The notes beneath the pieces are model-generated. The model was not told the DNA's origin. It saw only the letters and a list, made by a program, of their open reading frames with translations, and did not search any database. Positions 1-11,200 of a stretch of 64,000 nt of DNA are shown here, in pieces. The stretch is taken from positions 8,352,501 through 8,416,500 of the forward strand of contig JBBMOA010000020.1 of assembly GCA_037954235.1 (NCBI GenBank), written 5' to 3'. This stretch comes from Aulostomus chinensis. Taxonomy: Eukaryota > Chordata > Actinopteri > Syngnathiformes > Aulostomidae. How positions within the stretch are numbered: position 1 is the first letter of the stretch; each line of letters starts with the position of its first letter. A program made the position numbers and the translations under genes.

Positions 1-71
1 GACAAATACAGAAGTCAAGCCATCATGTGTGGCATAAATAAATCATTTGATCTTCATCTTCTCTAACTCTT

Positions 72-3000
72 CTAAACTGGAATCTGTCTGTTGACAAAAA
101 TGGCCTCTCCATCAGTACCGCACACGAGGCACTGTCCAAGTACATCTACACTGTTGACAGACAGCGTTTGGCTTGGCAGCATGTGAGTTGTCTCCAGACG
201 ACTTTTACTGGAGTCTCCACTCAACCAGGCATTGACAAGGGACTGGTTGCTTCCAACAGGGGCCATCGCACTGCGAGATGTCATGCTGCTATTCCTTCCA
301 CCTGAAAAAACAATACAAAAAAACCCAACAAAAAAACATTAATATCTTAATAGATTGTTAGTTACAGTATTTGTAGTCTGTCTCATGGCAGTTCAGACTA
401 TCAAGAGAGTAAAAATATTCTGTGAATATGATACAATCTACATTTTGTATTATACTACTTGAAATGTATTTAAATGTTTACTGGAAACCAGAGGTAACCG
501 ATGAACTCATCATCAGGTAATAATGACAAGATAGATACTCCTCACTTCTCTGTGCACACATTAGGGAGCTGAGATCCACTGAGACCTGCTGACTGCTAGT
601 GAGCTTTTGCTTCATCAAAACTTGTCAAATATTTTTCTCCAAAATGGTCGCTGCCTGCAGAAATATTTGCAGAAAAAATATGCATAACATTCTCTACGAA
701 ATAAAACATCAAAGTGCAAGATGTTGTCAATTTGGAATCCAACACATAGCCGGAAATATTTTCCTGACTGCGTGTAGTGATTTCAATCGATCAAGCAAGT
801 TTATTTACAGGCTCATGGCCCAATAAATGCACATACCAATACCAGAAGCTACAAACACAAACAACAACAAATATACAAACACCTAAACAAACACAACAGG
901 AAAATTAAAAAAGGCAATGATACCAGTGTTTCCACATGGATGACTGGTATCGCACAATACAAAGACCGGAGTTTGACAGCAGCTTAATGATAAGGTTACA
1001 TGAACCATTCAATTTGCAACTAACAACTGACTTATCACAACAGCTCAAAACTTTTACTGACAAAATGTTTGTTAATGTCGATTACAGCAACTGCAACTTC
1101 TCATCATGGCTGCCTTTGATGATGAGGATGATTGCTTCCTTACACTCTCAATGACCTCTGTGTATAATAAGGTGTTATAATAAACTTAGAATAACTAAAG
1201 TGAATAGCAGATATGAATGACAAGAATGAAGACACATAACACTGTATCTTGATCATATATAAGACTTGCCTTGCAGGAAGGAAGGCAAGTCTGACTGTGA
1301 GGACGTTTCCCAGTGCAGCAGTGAGCCATCCTCTGAGCATGTGAACAGATGATCTGGGTTGCTTGGGTGGAAGTGAACTTCCCACACTGCACATAGAACC
1401 AAAGAAAAGCATATTTAATCAAAGCAAAATGGGTTGTGAAAGAGAAAAAAATAGACATTTCCATGTCTGTTTTCCTTTGATAAAGTCTTACTTTCAGCAG
1501 AGTGTGCCTCCATGAGAGAGAAGGGTGTGTTGCCTTGTCTCACATCCCAAACACACAGCATGCCGTCCTGGCCTCCTGTCGCCACAATGTGTTGCTGGTT
1601 TGGATGTCTGTCCACACACTGCAGAGGGATTCTATCCCCTGACCTGACATGAAAACATCTTATTAGTTCTGGGAAAAGCACAGGGCTACTTTTCATTGGA
1701 ATAATTTAATGACTTTGAACTGATGAGATCTTACTTATTACTTCTGGACAAAAGTACAAGATAAGTTTTCATTGGAATAACTTAATGACTTTGAACTGAG
1801 ATCTTACAGGGAGAGAATCTGTGACGGCGAGTTGCCCTGTTGTCTGAAATCCCAGAGCTTGAGCTGTCCAATGGAGTTCACAGTCAAGATCTCGGTTGTC
1901 CTCAGGTAGGTCACCGCATGAATCGTGCTGCTATCTGCATTCTCTAGCAAAAGAGCCGGCTTTAGAGCCCAATTAAAAGGCTCATGCTTCAAAAGCCATT
2001 GTAAATCACATCCTGAAACATATATTTCTGTGTGTATCATAATGTGACAATACAGGCTGCTTAATCTCAAACATACCTATGACTCGAATGGCTCCTTGCT
2101 GGTCGGCTCTGAAAACATTAATCCTACCATCTTCACCAACCGTGACAATTTCTGGACTGCTGCATACAACACCAGTACAGGGAGCATTGTCACAAGGGTA
2201 TTGATGTGCCCTTGCCCAATGTTGTGAAACTGAGATTGCCTGTAGTCACACACATAATAGAAAATGGATTTACCAAACCAGAGACATGCTATACATTAAG
2301 CAAAGCACAAACTCTTGCTTGAACTGTATAATACCAGGAGTGCAAAGCAGGAATGAAAAAATGTGCCATGTGAAGCAGAATCAAAATCTAAGAGACAGAA
2401 CACAATTTTCTAATGGCTACATTGAGTTAAATGTCCCTGTGTTATGGGGTTATCATGGGTTGCCTCAACATAGACTGGATGAGGCAGCTCATTGTACCTG
2501 TGTAGATGAAAAATATAACTTTGCAAGTCGATACCTGAGTGTTCGGGTTGTGGCGAAAGATGGAAACTGCTCCAGTTGATGAAACTGAGACAATTCTCTC
2601 TTGATCCAGAAACTGTGAAATATAGCAAAACAGAATTCAGCAAGTCCTTAAAATTTTGAAAATTAAACTTCTTTGAATTAGTTGAATTTTCTTGATATAT
2701 TGCTGCAAACTAATATGCATGGAAGTTTTTTTTCCAACTAAAAAAATAACTGGTAAATTCCTTGTATTATTAGGCACAAACAATATTCATACAAATTTTT
2801 CAATGAAGTTTTTTAAGAATATTTTCATGAACATATATTCTCTGAAACATCTGTTTACAGATGAGAAAATAAACTAAGAAATCAATGTCCATTTACCAGC
2901 AATAGTAATCCATGATAAGCTATGCTTGAGACGGCCTAAAAATGTATTTAAGTAAATCAGTATCAACCCGAAAAATTGTCTCAGTGAATAAGCTGAGCCA

Positions 3001-4211
3001 CATATTCTCAAATTATGTACAGGCATTTGTGAATCAAATTTCAAGGACTTTCCCAAAATGTTCCATCTTTATTTCAGTTTTCTGGGCCTGGACTTTTCTG
3101 TTTTCAAATTCTATTAATTGATCAGCTTTATTTTAACTGCGTGATCATTAATTAACATAATCCAAGAATTTAAATGAATAAAGGTCAAATATTAATCTCA
3201 GGAAAAGTGGAGAAAGAATAATGTTTGCTTGACAGGCATGCAATATGTCAAAGTTGTAGAAAACATAGCACAAGCACAATTTGCTAAATTGCCACCACAT
3301 GGTACCTTAATCATATTTGTCAAAAATTCAGATAAGAATCAAAACCAGTACACTAGTGTGTATGTAAACACACTGCAGGACTGACTTACTTGAAGATCCA
3401 GAACATCTCCATCATGCTTCTGTTCACATAAAAGTTGTGGGTCTCCTTCAAATCCATCCTCCATACCAGAACCTCCATGATTACCAATGGACCAAAAGGA
3501 AATCTTGTTGTCCTATGACAGAAACAAATTACGGTAGTTTAAGCCCAATTTGCAGTAGCTTTTTCAAATCACCTTAGTATGCTGATAATGAAGTAAATAA
3601 AATAAGACTTTGACATTATTAATAAGATGAATGTAAATCTAAGACAATCTTAATGCGTTTAACCACATTGTGAACTAAGACGAAGTTCGTCTGTGGCATT
3701 CGATAATGAAGACTGACTAATCTATACGTTGACACTAAAGAGCGACTTTGATTTCACAATCCAATTTCAGATTTAGTCAGTTGAAGTTTCTGGGTAGATC
3801 ATCCAAGAGCTAAATTAAATAGCGCGTAAGGTTGGTATTCTGGTACTTCAAAAATAATAAACCACAGATAAATTCACAGCAACGCTGTCGATGAAGTAAA
3901 TGATCCTTATCATTTAGAATTGAGAATGTTTGTCAGCTCTAATTCCATTCTACGCCGAGCGAAGTAGCTGTATTACGTCAACATGTGACGTTATTTACTA
4001 AGATGAGATACAAATTAAGTGAAATTACAGGATATAAGTGTGGAGCTAAAGCCACTAAGTCTCGTAACAGTTATCACTATAACTGACTGCCAACCTCATT
4101 GTCCCAAGAGCCAGTCACAAAAATATCCGGTTGCTGCAGAGACGAAGACGATATCGGCCGCCATCTCGTTTTGCTGATTTTCTGGGACACGTATTTAGCA
4201 TTACTCTCCAT
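72..4211 (-). CDS. nup43: Nucleoporin Nup43, complete coding region in 8 exons
   Basis: WD40-repeat subunit of the Nup107-160 (Y) complex, the scaffold of the nuclear pore that also acts at kinetochores in mitosis. Coding exons, from 5' on the minus strand: 4211-4095 (starts MESNAKYVSQ), 3512-3390, 2612-2535, 2239-2077, 1943-1808, 1643-1492, 1386-1270 and 301-72 (stop TAG at 74-72). They sum to 1116 bp, in frame throughout, giving 371 residues; human NUP43 is about 380. Diagnostic stretches are TGSWDNE, VTVGEDGRIN, NSIGQLKLWDFRQQGN, HPNQQHIVATGGQDGM, HPSNPDHLFTCSEDGS and VLGQCLVCGTDGEAI, which follow the human protein closely. The intron after exon 7 begins with GC rather than GT. The gene is divergent from pcmt1. 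The 3' UTR runs off the window start. Confidence 0.96.
497..610 (+). repeat. Fragment related to the terminal repeat of the MITE at 31990-32400
   Basis: It shares GATAGATACTCCTC, GGGAGCTGAGA and a final GCTGAC with the left arm of the element at 31990-32400, in the same order and spacing. It lies in the last nup43 intron (302-1269). The rest of that intron shows nothing I recognise. Confidence 0.5.
1268..1269 (-). other. GC splice donor of the last nup43 intron
   Basis: Exon 7 ends CTGCAAG at 1270 and the intron begins GCAAGT. Using GC joins exon 8 as Leu-Gln-Gly-Gly-Arg, which matches the human protein. The nearest GT, four bases downstream, would shift the frame to an early stop. The flanking AAG|GCAAGT is the strong consensus typical of GC-AG introns. 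Confidence 0.85.
1691..1807 (-). repeat. Tandem duplication covering the donor site of nup43 exon 5
   Basis: Two near-identical stretches, 1691-1734 and 1767-1807, both read TTTCATTGGAATAA on the plus strand and end in ATCTTAC. On the gene strand the second copy holds the real donor (exon end CCCT, then GTAAGAT, at 1808/1807). The first holds the same GTAAGATCTCA motif about 73 bp into the intron. Confidence 0.75.
3973..3993. promoter_or_regulatory. Near-palindromic pair of CRE/ATF-like half sites
   Basis: TTACGTCA (3973-3980) and TGACGTTA (3986-3993) face each other across five bases in the first intron of nup43, about 220 bp inside its start codon. Each resembles a CREB/ATF site. This is a sequence match only; function is inferred from closeness to the shared promoter. 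Confidence 0.35.
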
Positions 4212-4549
4212 GTACACAAAATTCGTTTCCCCCTTCTTTATTTAGAACTTATTTTGGTACTAGCTTAGCACACATGTACAACATAGAAGTACGCGCCTGC
4301 TGGTTTTGGTTCAACTACAGTAGCCCAACTAGTTCAAACTTCGTTCCACCACCTTAAAATACTAAGAATCGTGGGGCTCCATCTAGCGGTCATACTCACC
4401 GCTACTGCGACAAATCACATACGATTTCCTATGTAATTAACATCGATAGAGGCGTATACCTAAAGAAAATAGGGCTTTGGGGCAAATGACGCTATACTGA
4501 TACAGTGTGAATGTTTTATACAGGCAGTCCTGCAGTAAAACCATCTCGG
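4212..4549. promoter_or_regulatory. Shared bidirectional promoter region of nup43 and pcmt1
   Basis: Only 338 bp separate the two start codons, which point away from each other. Both 5' UTRs and core promoters must therefore fit here or slightly inside the first exons. I see no TATA box at a convincing distance on either strand, which fits a housekeeping bidirectional promoter. An upstream ATG at 4511, in frame with pcmt1, lies inside this interval. Confidence 0.7.
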
Positions 4550-7500
4550 ATGCCTGGTGACGTATCCACCGCTCCGCCGTCTGTTCTAGAGGTTGTCAGT
4601 TTCATCGGCAAAACAGTTGGCGCAGGCGCGGCACTAACAGCTGCTGTCTACTTACTCCGCAAAGTCTGTTTAATAATGGCCTGGAAATCAGGAGGAGCCA
4701 GTCACGCAGAGCTCGTCAACAACCTCCGCAGTAAGTGGAAACGCTTCATCAAGCGTCAGCAGCTTACGCCTTTAGCAACAGTTTGTGTGAAAACGATTGA
4801 GTGTGGTGACTAAGGTGAACAGAAGCGCGCGCTAGCTAGCTGGATGCTAAGCTATGTGCCTGGTTGTTGACCTAGCGTTACCTCTCTCCACCCCTTTTGA
4901 AAACCACGTTCACACTGTGGTGCACATGCATGCCTCTGTCGTTACAAAATTAGGCAAACAGTAAGACACAGAATGCAAAGTAGGTTAATGCAGATACCGT
5001 TTATGGTAGCTTCACCTACTAGCTTTATGTGCGTCATTTGCGACGTTGTAGCTAGCAATAACACAATAGCTATGCGCCCTGCCTACATTCATTGATGGCG
5101 ATCTTTATAATGTGCACGTTACTTTATCTTAAATGACACGGCCATTTAGATATGTGTTACAATGTATTTGTTAGCGAATTATTGAAAACGACAGGCGTTC
5201 AGCAATTTTCTACTTTGAGGTTGCAATGCTGATTCTGTGCGACATGTCGACTCCGATACATAATGTATCTGTATTAAATGTATGTATTAAATATCTATGC
5301 CTTGCTTGGAGCTAAATCTCATAAATATGATACTACTTTAATGTGTAAGTCCACGTTCACAATAAAGTCTACTGGGTCTATTTATATTCTGCACAGTCAG
5401 CCATAACAACTGACAGTTCAGCTGCACTTCCCAGAAGCTGAATAGGTTCAGACAAGTGACTAGTCATGCTCTAACGCCTAACGCTATTCGTTTTTAAATG
5501 AAAGCAAAAGCGTAATTATCTCAATACCTCCAACAATATTTCTAATTACATGCCTTTCAAGGAGCTATGGTTTTGTGTCTATTATTGTCCATGTCTAAAA
5601 TACATATGTGTGTGTGTGTGAGTCAAAATTTTGGACACCTTCTCATTTAATGTTTTTTATTTTTTTCATGACTATTTACAGTTTAGATTCTCACTGAAGG
5701 CATAAAAACTATGATTGAACACATATGGAACTATGTAGTAAACTAAAAAGTGAAATAACTCGGAACATGTTTGATATTGTAGATTCTTCAAATAGTCCCC
5801 CTTTGCTTTGATTACTGCTTGGGACACTCTTGACATTCTCTCAATGAGCTTCATGAGGTCATCCCCTGAAGTGGTTTTCCAACAGTCTTGAAGAAGTTCC
5901 CAGAGATGCTGAGCACTTGTTGGCTCTTTTGCTTTCAATCTTCGGCCCATCCGATCCCAAACCATCTGGATTGGGTTAAGGTCAGGTGACTGTGGAGGCC
6001 AGGTCATCTGTCGCAGCACTCATCACTCTCTTTCTTGGTCAAATAACCCTTACACAGCCTGGAGGTGTGTTTGGGGTAATTGTCCTGTTGAAAGATAAAT
6101 GATGGTCCAACTCCATGCAAACTGGATGGGATGGCATGTCGCTGCAGGATGCTGTGGCAGCCATGCTGGTTCAGTGTGCCTTCAATTTTGAACAATTCCC
6201 CAACAGTGTCACCAGCAAAGCAACCCCACACCGTCACACCTCCTCTTCCATGCTTCACGTTGGGAATCATGCATGTAGAGACTGTCCCTTCAACTTTTCC
6301 ACGTCATGCAAAGACAGGGCAGGTGGAACCAAAGATCTAAAATTTGGACTCATCAGGCCAAAGCATAGATTCCCTCTGGTGTAATGTTCATTCCTTGTGC
6401 TTCTTGGCCCAAAATAATCTTTTCTGCTTGTTGCTTTTCCTTAGTAGTGGTTTCTTGGCAGCTATTTGAACATAAAGGCCTGATTGGCGCAGTCTCCTCT
6501 GAGCAGTTGATGTGGAGATATGTCTGCCACTAGAACTTTGTGTGGCATTTATCTGGACTCAAACCTGAGGTGCTGTTAGGGGCTGTTTCTGAGGCTGGTG
6601 ATTTGGATGAACTTATCCTCAGCAGCAGCGGTGACTCTTGGTCTTCCTTTCTTGGGGCGGTCCTCATGTGAGCCAGTTTCTGTGCAACTGCACTTGAGGA
6701 CACATTCAAAGGTTTTTTTTAATTTTCTGGACTGACTGACCTTCAGTTCTTAAAGTTATGATGGACTTTACTTAGCTGATTGGTTTTTGCCATTATGTGA
6801 ATTCTTATAGTTGTTAAATAGGGCTGTCAGCTGTGTACCAACCTGACTTCTGCACAACACAACTGATGGTCCCAACCCCATGAAGAAGAAATTCTGCAAA
6901 AAAAAACAAAACCCTGACAAGGCAGACCTGTGAAGTGAAAACCATTTCAGATGACTACATCATGAAGCTCATTGAGAGAAGGTCAAGGGTTTGCAGTGTT
7001 GTCAACAGAGCAAAGGGTGGATACTTTGAGGAGTCTAAAATATAAAACATATTTACAGTTATTCAACAATTTTTCTTTGCTACGTAATTCCATATATTTT
7101 GCTTCATATATTTAATGTCTTGAGTATGTATCTACAATGTAGAAATAGTAAAAATAAAGAATAAACATGCTGCTAATATTTAGTCTATGATAGTGTATTA
7201 TAGTTTTTTTAATGTAGTTTATTGTATTTTCTGCTATTTATTGCTCTGTACTTTTTCTGCCTCTACCTCTCTGTTTCTACTGTGCCAATTTCCCCACTGT
7301 GGGAATAAGAGTTTATCTTTTTTTTCTTCTTATCTCTCTAAAGCCCAGTTCACACTACATGATTTTAGGTGTCGACGACATCCGTGGACACAGGAGGATC
7401 TGGAAGGCTTGGTCGAGCATTGGCATGAGCACCCCTGCCTTTACGCTGTCCGTGTTTGCCAATCCATTCCTTCGCCCACACTCTCTTCCTCTTTTTTTTT

Positions 7501-7798
7501 TTTTTGCTACATAGTAGTGCACAAATGACCTGGAGGGCTGCATTCTGCTCCGCGTCCATGTTTATAATGAAAGGGGTGTGTGCTGCGTTCAAGAGTTTCC
7601 TGGACAGCTGGGCAGTCGGCCACACCTACTGACGGGGAAAATCGTGTAGTCTGAACACTCCCGTCCGCCGACAAATCTTGTAGTGTGAACAGCAGCCCGC
7701 TTGAGTGTCAGGTGGTGTGAACAGCAGGGTGTGTCGCCGACAAAAAAAGTTGTGTAGTCGGAACAGGGCTTAAACATTGAATGAGAAGGTGTGACAAA

Positions 7799-7880
<82 letters not shown>

Positions 7881-8266
7881 CTTAAATTTAACCTAAATTT
7901 GCATAAACAGGATTTTACATAGGTTGCACTCAGGATGCATGCTCATTCATTATGCTTACTCCTGACCAGGGCTCAGGACTGGTCAGCATAAATAGGGTGT
8001 CTAATTTCAAATCATTAAGATTTTGTTTTATTACAATTTTGGCTCCTAATTTTGATTGTCAAATTAAATCTGCTTCGAGAGAATATATTGTTGTTTTATA
8101 TGCCATGAACAGCTGGAATTTAACATTTTACCCAAAGGGCATGTCAGTCAATTTTGTGTTCTGAATGATTATAAATCGGAAAAAAAATCAGCTTAATGTC
8201 CTCCAGATTGAGTAGCTTGGATTAGAGAAATCACTCGTAGGTGTCCATCTAGCAGCTTGTAATGTA

Positions 8267-8299
<33 letters not shown>

Positions 8300-11200
8300 G
8301 AGCCAGTAATGAGAGCAGTGCCGGCTGTCGTTGGCTTTTCCTGTGTTTGGCACCAGCTGTTGCCGCAACCTGTTATGAGAGATTATTCTGAAGAAGGCAC
8401 AACACTTGTTTGTTTTTGACCTTCACCATATGTCTACAAGATTTTTTGCAGTCTACACTTGACCTCCGATAAATACATTCCCATCTACAATAAATCTGTT
8501 GGTACACTCTGTGTGTATGTCGTAGTAAGAGTCCCTGGAAATCCTTAAAAAAAAAAATAAAGCTTGAATTTTAATGTGGAATTTCCGAGGTTAGAACAGT
8601 GCTTGGATTTTTAGTAAAGTGCTTGGAGCTGCTGAAATTGTCATATGATATTAATAGTAAATCTTTGAATTGGTCATATATTGTTAAACTTTGTTTTGGT
8701 TTGCATTTAGCCATTTAAGTCCCACCACAGAGCCATTTTGCCTTTATCAGAAGGAGAAAGGGGAGGGGCTCATCAGTAATATGCCCCACAGAGATGGTGT
8801 ACTATATGTGAAAGATTGATATTTGGTGCAAAGTTCTACCAGTCATCAGTCTATAACTAATATTATGTTTTTGTTGACATTCAGATGTCAACAGCTGAGT
8901 GTATGTGCTCAGAACATTATAAGGGAAGCATATGATGGACCCAATGCATGACTATATCCCATTAGTTCTTCTGCAGTAATTTTTGGGTTGATATAATTTT
9001 TACACAGATTTGGTACTAAAAACTGGTCAAAAAAATTAGTAAGACTCCACAGAAATATTTGTGCTGTGTTTTGTATCAAAGATACAAAGATCAAAATTGG
9101 TTTTTTTATTAGATGTCAAGTTTTTTATATACCTCACCTGGAAGTGCTGAAAATTTGATTTAAGAAAAGACATCAGACCCCAGATTTCTCTGTTTCCACA
9201 TGATTTGCATTACAATGCAATTTCCATCCACAATTTCCAGTTGTTTTTTCCAGATTAATAAATGTTTTCCATCGTAATGGATGATAGCTAATATTTTAAA
9301 TGTAATTCCATCATTTGACACAATTGTTAACAACCAGACAGAATTATTTCAAGTTATAAATTAAATTAAACACAGCAAACTAGCACATTGAGATACTTCA
9401 TCACAGTGATGCAATGAAATAGAAATGATTGTTCACTATAAATAACCACAGCAGCTGCTGTATATCGCTGATGCTTGGCACACGTGTATTTTCTCACTTT
9501 ATACATAATTATAGCCCCTAAAACAGTAGTTGAATTATCTGTCTGTGTGTTGTGCCTATATCCCTGACTTTTTGTTTTTACATTCTGCTGCAAGGTTGTG
9601 TAATGCATTTCTGCCTTGTTTGTGTTCATTTGCATTCTTAGAAAATGGCATTATTAAGTCTGACAAGGTCTATGAAGTCATGCTGGCCACAGACCGGGCC
9701 CATTTCTCTAGGTGTAATCCTTATATGGACTCGCCACAGTCAATAGGTATGTCTGCTCAAGCACTCGTTCATGCATCACTGCAATGTCTGAAATCCTAAT
9801 ACAGCCCCCAAATACACAAGATCAGCTAACCACTTCTGTGCTTCTCCTTGGAACCCAAAGGCTATCAAGCAACCATCAGCGCCCCACACATGGTATGACT
9901 CTGCACTATCTGACATGTCTCTGTAAAGCTTGCTCCCATTTACTCATTAAGTAGCAGCAGCCACAGAAACCCTTTATTGTCCAAACCCCATCAGATTTTA
10001 ACGGATTATGCAGACAAAGACAATTAAGCATTCACATTATTTTCTTGTGATATTAGCATGTTCACCATGTCAAACCATATGTCATCAGTAAAAACAAAAA
10101 AAAATGATAAAAGCTCCTGGCTGTAATAATAAAGAACATAAAGTTACAATATGTTTATCAGCCAGTAAAACCCTGGGTCCTTGGTAATTGTCACTTTGTG
10201 ATAGTCAGTGGGTGTGGGCATAACTGCTGACTCCAGGTTGTAATGTAGTTTTCTTGTCAATGCCCCCCTCCCAAGCATGCCTATGCTCTGGAGCTTCTAC
10301 ATGACCAGCTGTATGAGGGAGCTAAAGCCCTGGATGTTGGCTCTGGCAGTGGAATCTTGTCTGTTTGCTTCGCACGAATGGTAAGTCACAAATGATGGGT
10401 AAAGACATACAGTCTTACTTTCTCTTTGGTGGAATTCTGGTCAAAGAACCTTTTTTGCCAACCTGAAATTGGATGTTTAATCTTATTCTTTTTTGAGTGA
10501 ACACGACTCCCTTCTTTGTGCTTTACAGGTAGGCCCTAAAGGGAAGGTTATAGGAATTGATCACATCAAAGAGCTGGTGGACGATTCAATAAATAATGTG
10601 AAGAAAGACGACCCCAGTTTGATAACATCAGGCAGAGTTAAATTAACAGGTAATTTTTTTGGTTCATTGAGGCAGTCCTTTCAGCTGACAGTAATCTTCA
10701 GTACATTTAAGCCAACCAAAAGTTTGCTAGATTGATAAGCTGAGTCCTGTATGGTCACTATGACTTGGTATTAATTGGTATGTGATTGGGTCGTTATCGA
10801 AGCACCGACAAGCTCCATGACAATCGGTGCTGCTATCGTTATATGTGGTTTTATGTTAATTCAGTCTAACATAGCTGATAACTGCTCCCTGGGGCTTCTG
10901 GCCCCACACAGCGTTGTAGTACATGTGAGTAGCACCTCAGAAAGCTTGAAACACTCATTCTTGATCGATCATTTTACTTGTAAATGCATCCAAAATCTCA
11001 GCACAGTTGGTGTGACTGAGTGACTGAATACATTTTGATTTGTGTCTTTTTTTATGATCACCAAGCTTTAGGCATTTAGGCTTTGGTCACCTCTGATGGG
11101 TATTTTTCTGAATTTGTGGCATTTTGGAGTGTTATTGTTGCGCAGTGTTGCTATGGTTGCAGCCTGTAAGTGATATCCTATATGCACACGTGTGTCTTTC

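Larger units (their letters stand above)
5623..7800 (-). mobile_element. Decayed Tc1-like transposon in pcmt1 intron 1
   Basis: The ends are inverted repeats: CAAAATTTTGGACACC followed by TTCTCATTTAATG at 5624-5652, and its inverse CATTGAATGAGAAGGTGTG near 7775-7793. Between them, on the minus strand, is a broken Tc1 transposase: PNVKHGRGGVTVWGCF (around 6270-6220), then PPQSPDLNPIQMVWDRMGRR with the third catalytic acidic region (around 5995-5930), then LMKLIERMSRVSQAVIKAKG (around 5860-5800). Stops and frameshifts interrupt it. Near the right end (6945-7060) a second copy of the transposase tail (KLIERRSRV, RAKGGYFEES) reads on the plus strand. The element is interrupted at 7169-7770 by younger insertions. 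Confidence 0.85.

Noticed and set aside
4511..4549. Upstream in-frame ATG of pcmt1 as the true start
   Set aside because: The start at 4550 (MPGD) aligns with the long human isoform; the extra 13 codons have no counterpart and lie in the promoter interval. It remains possible but less likely.
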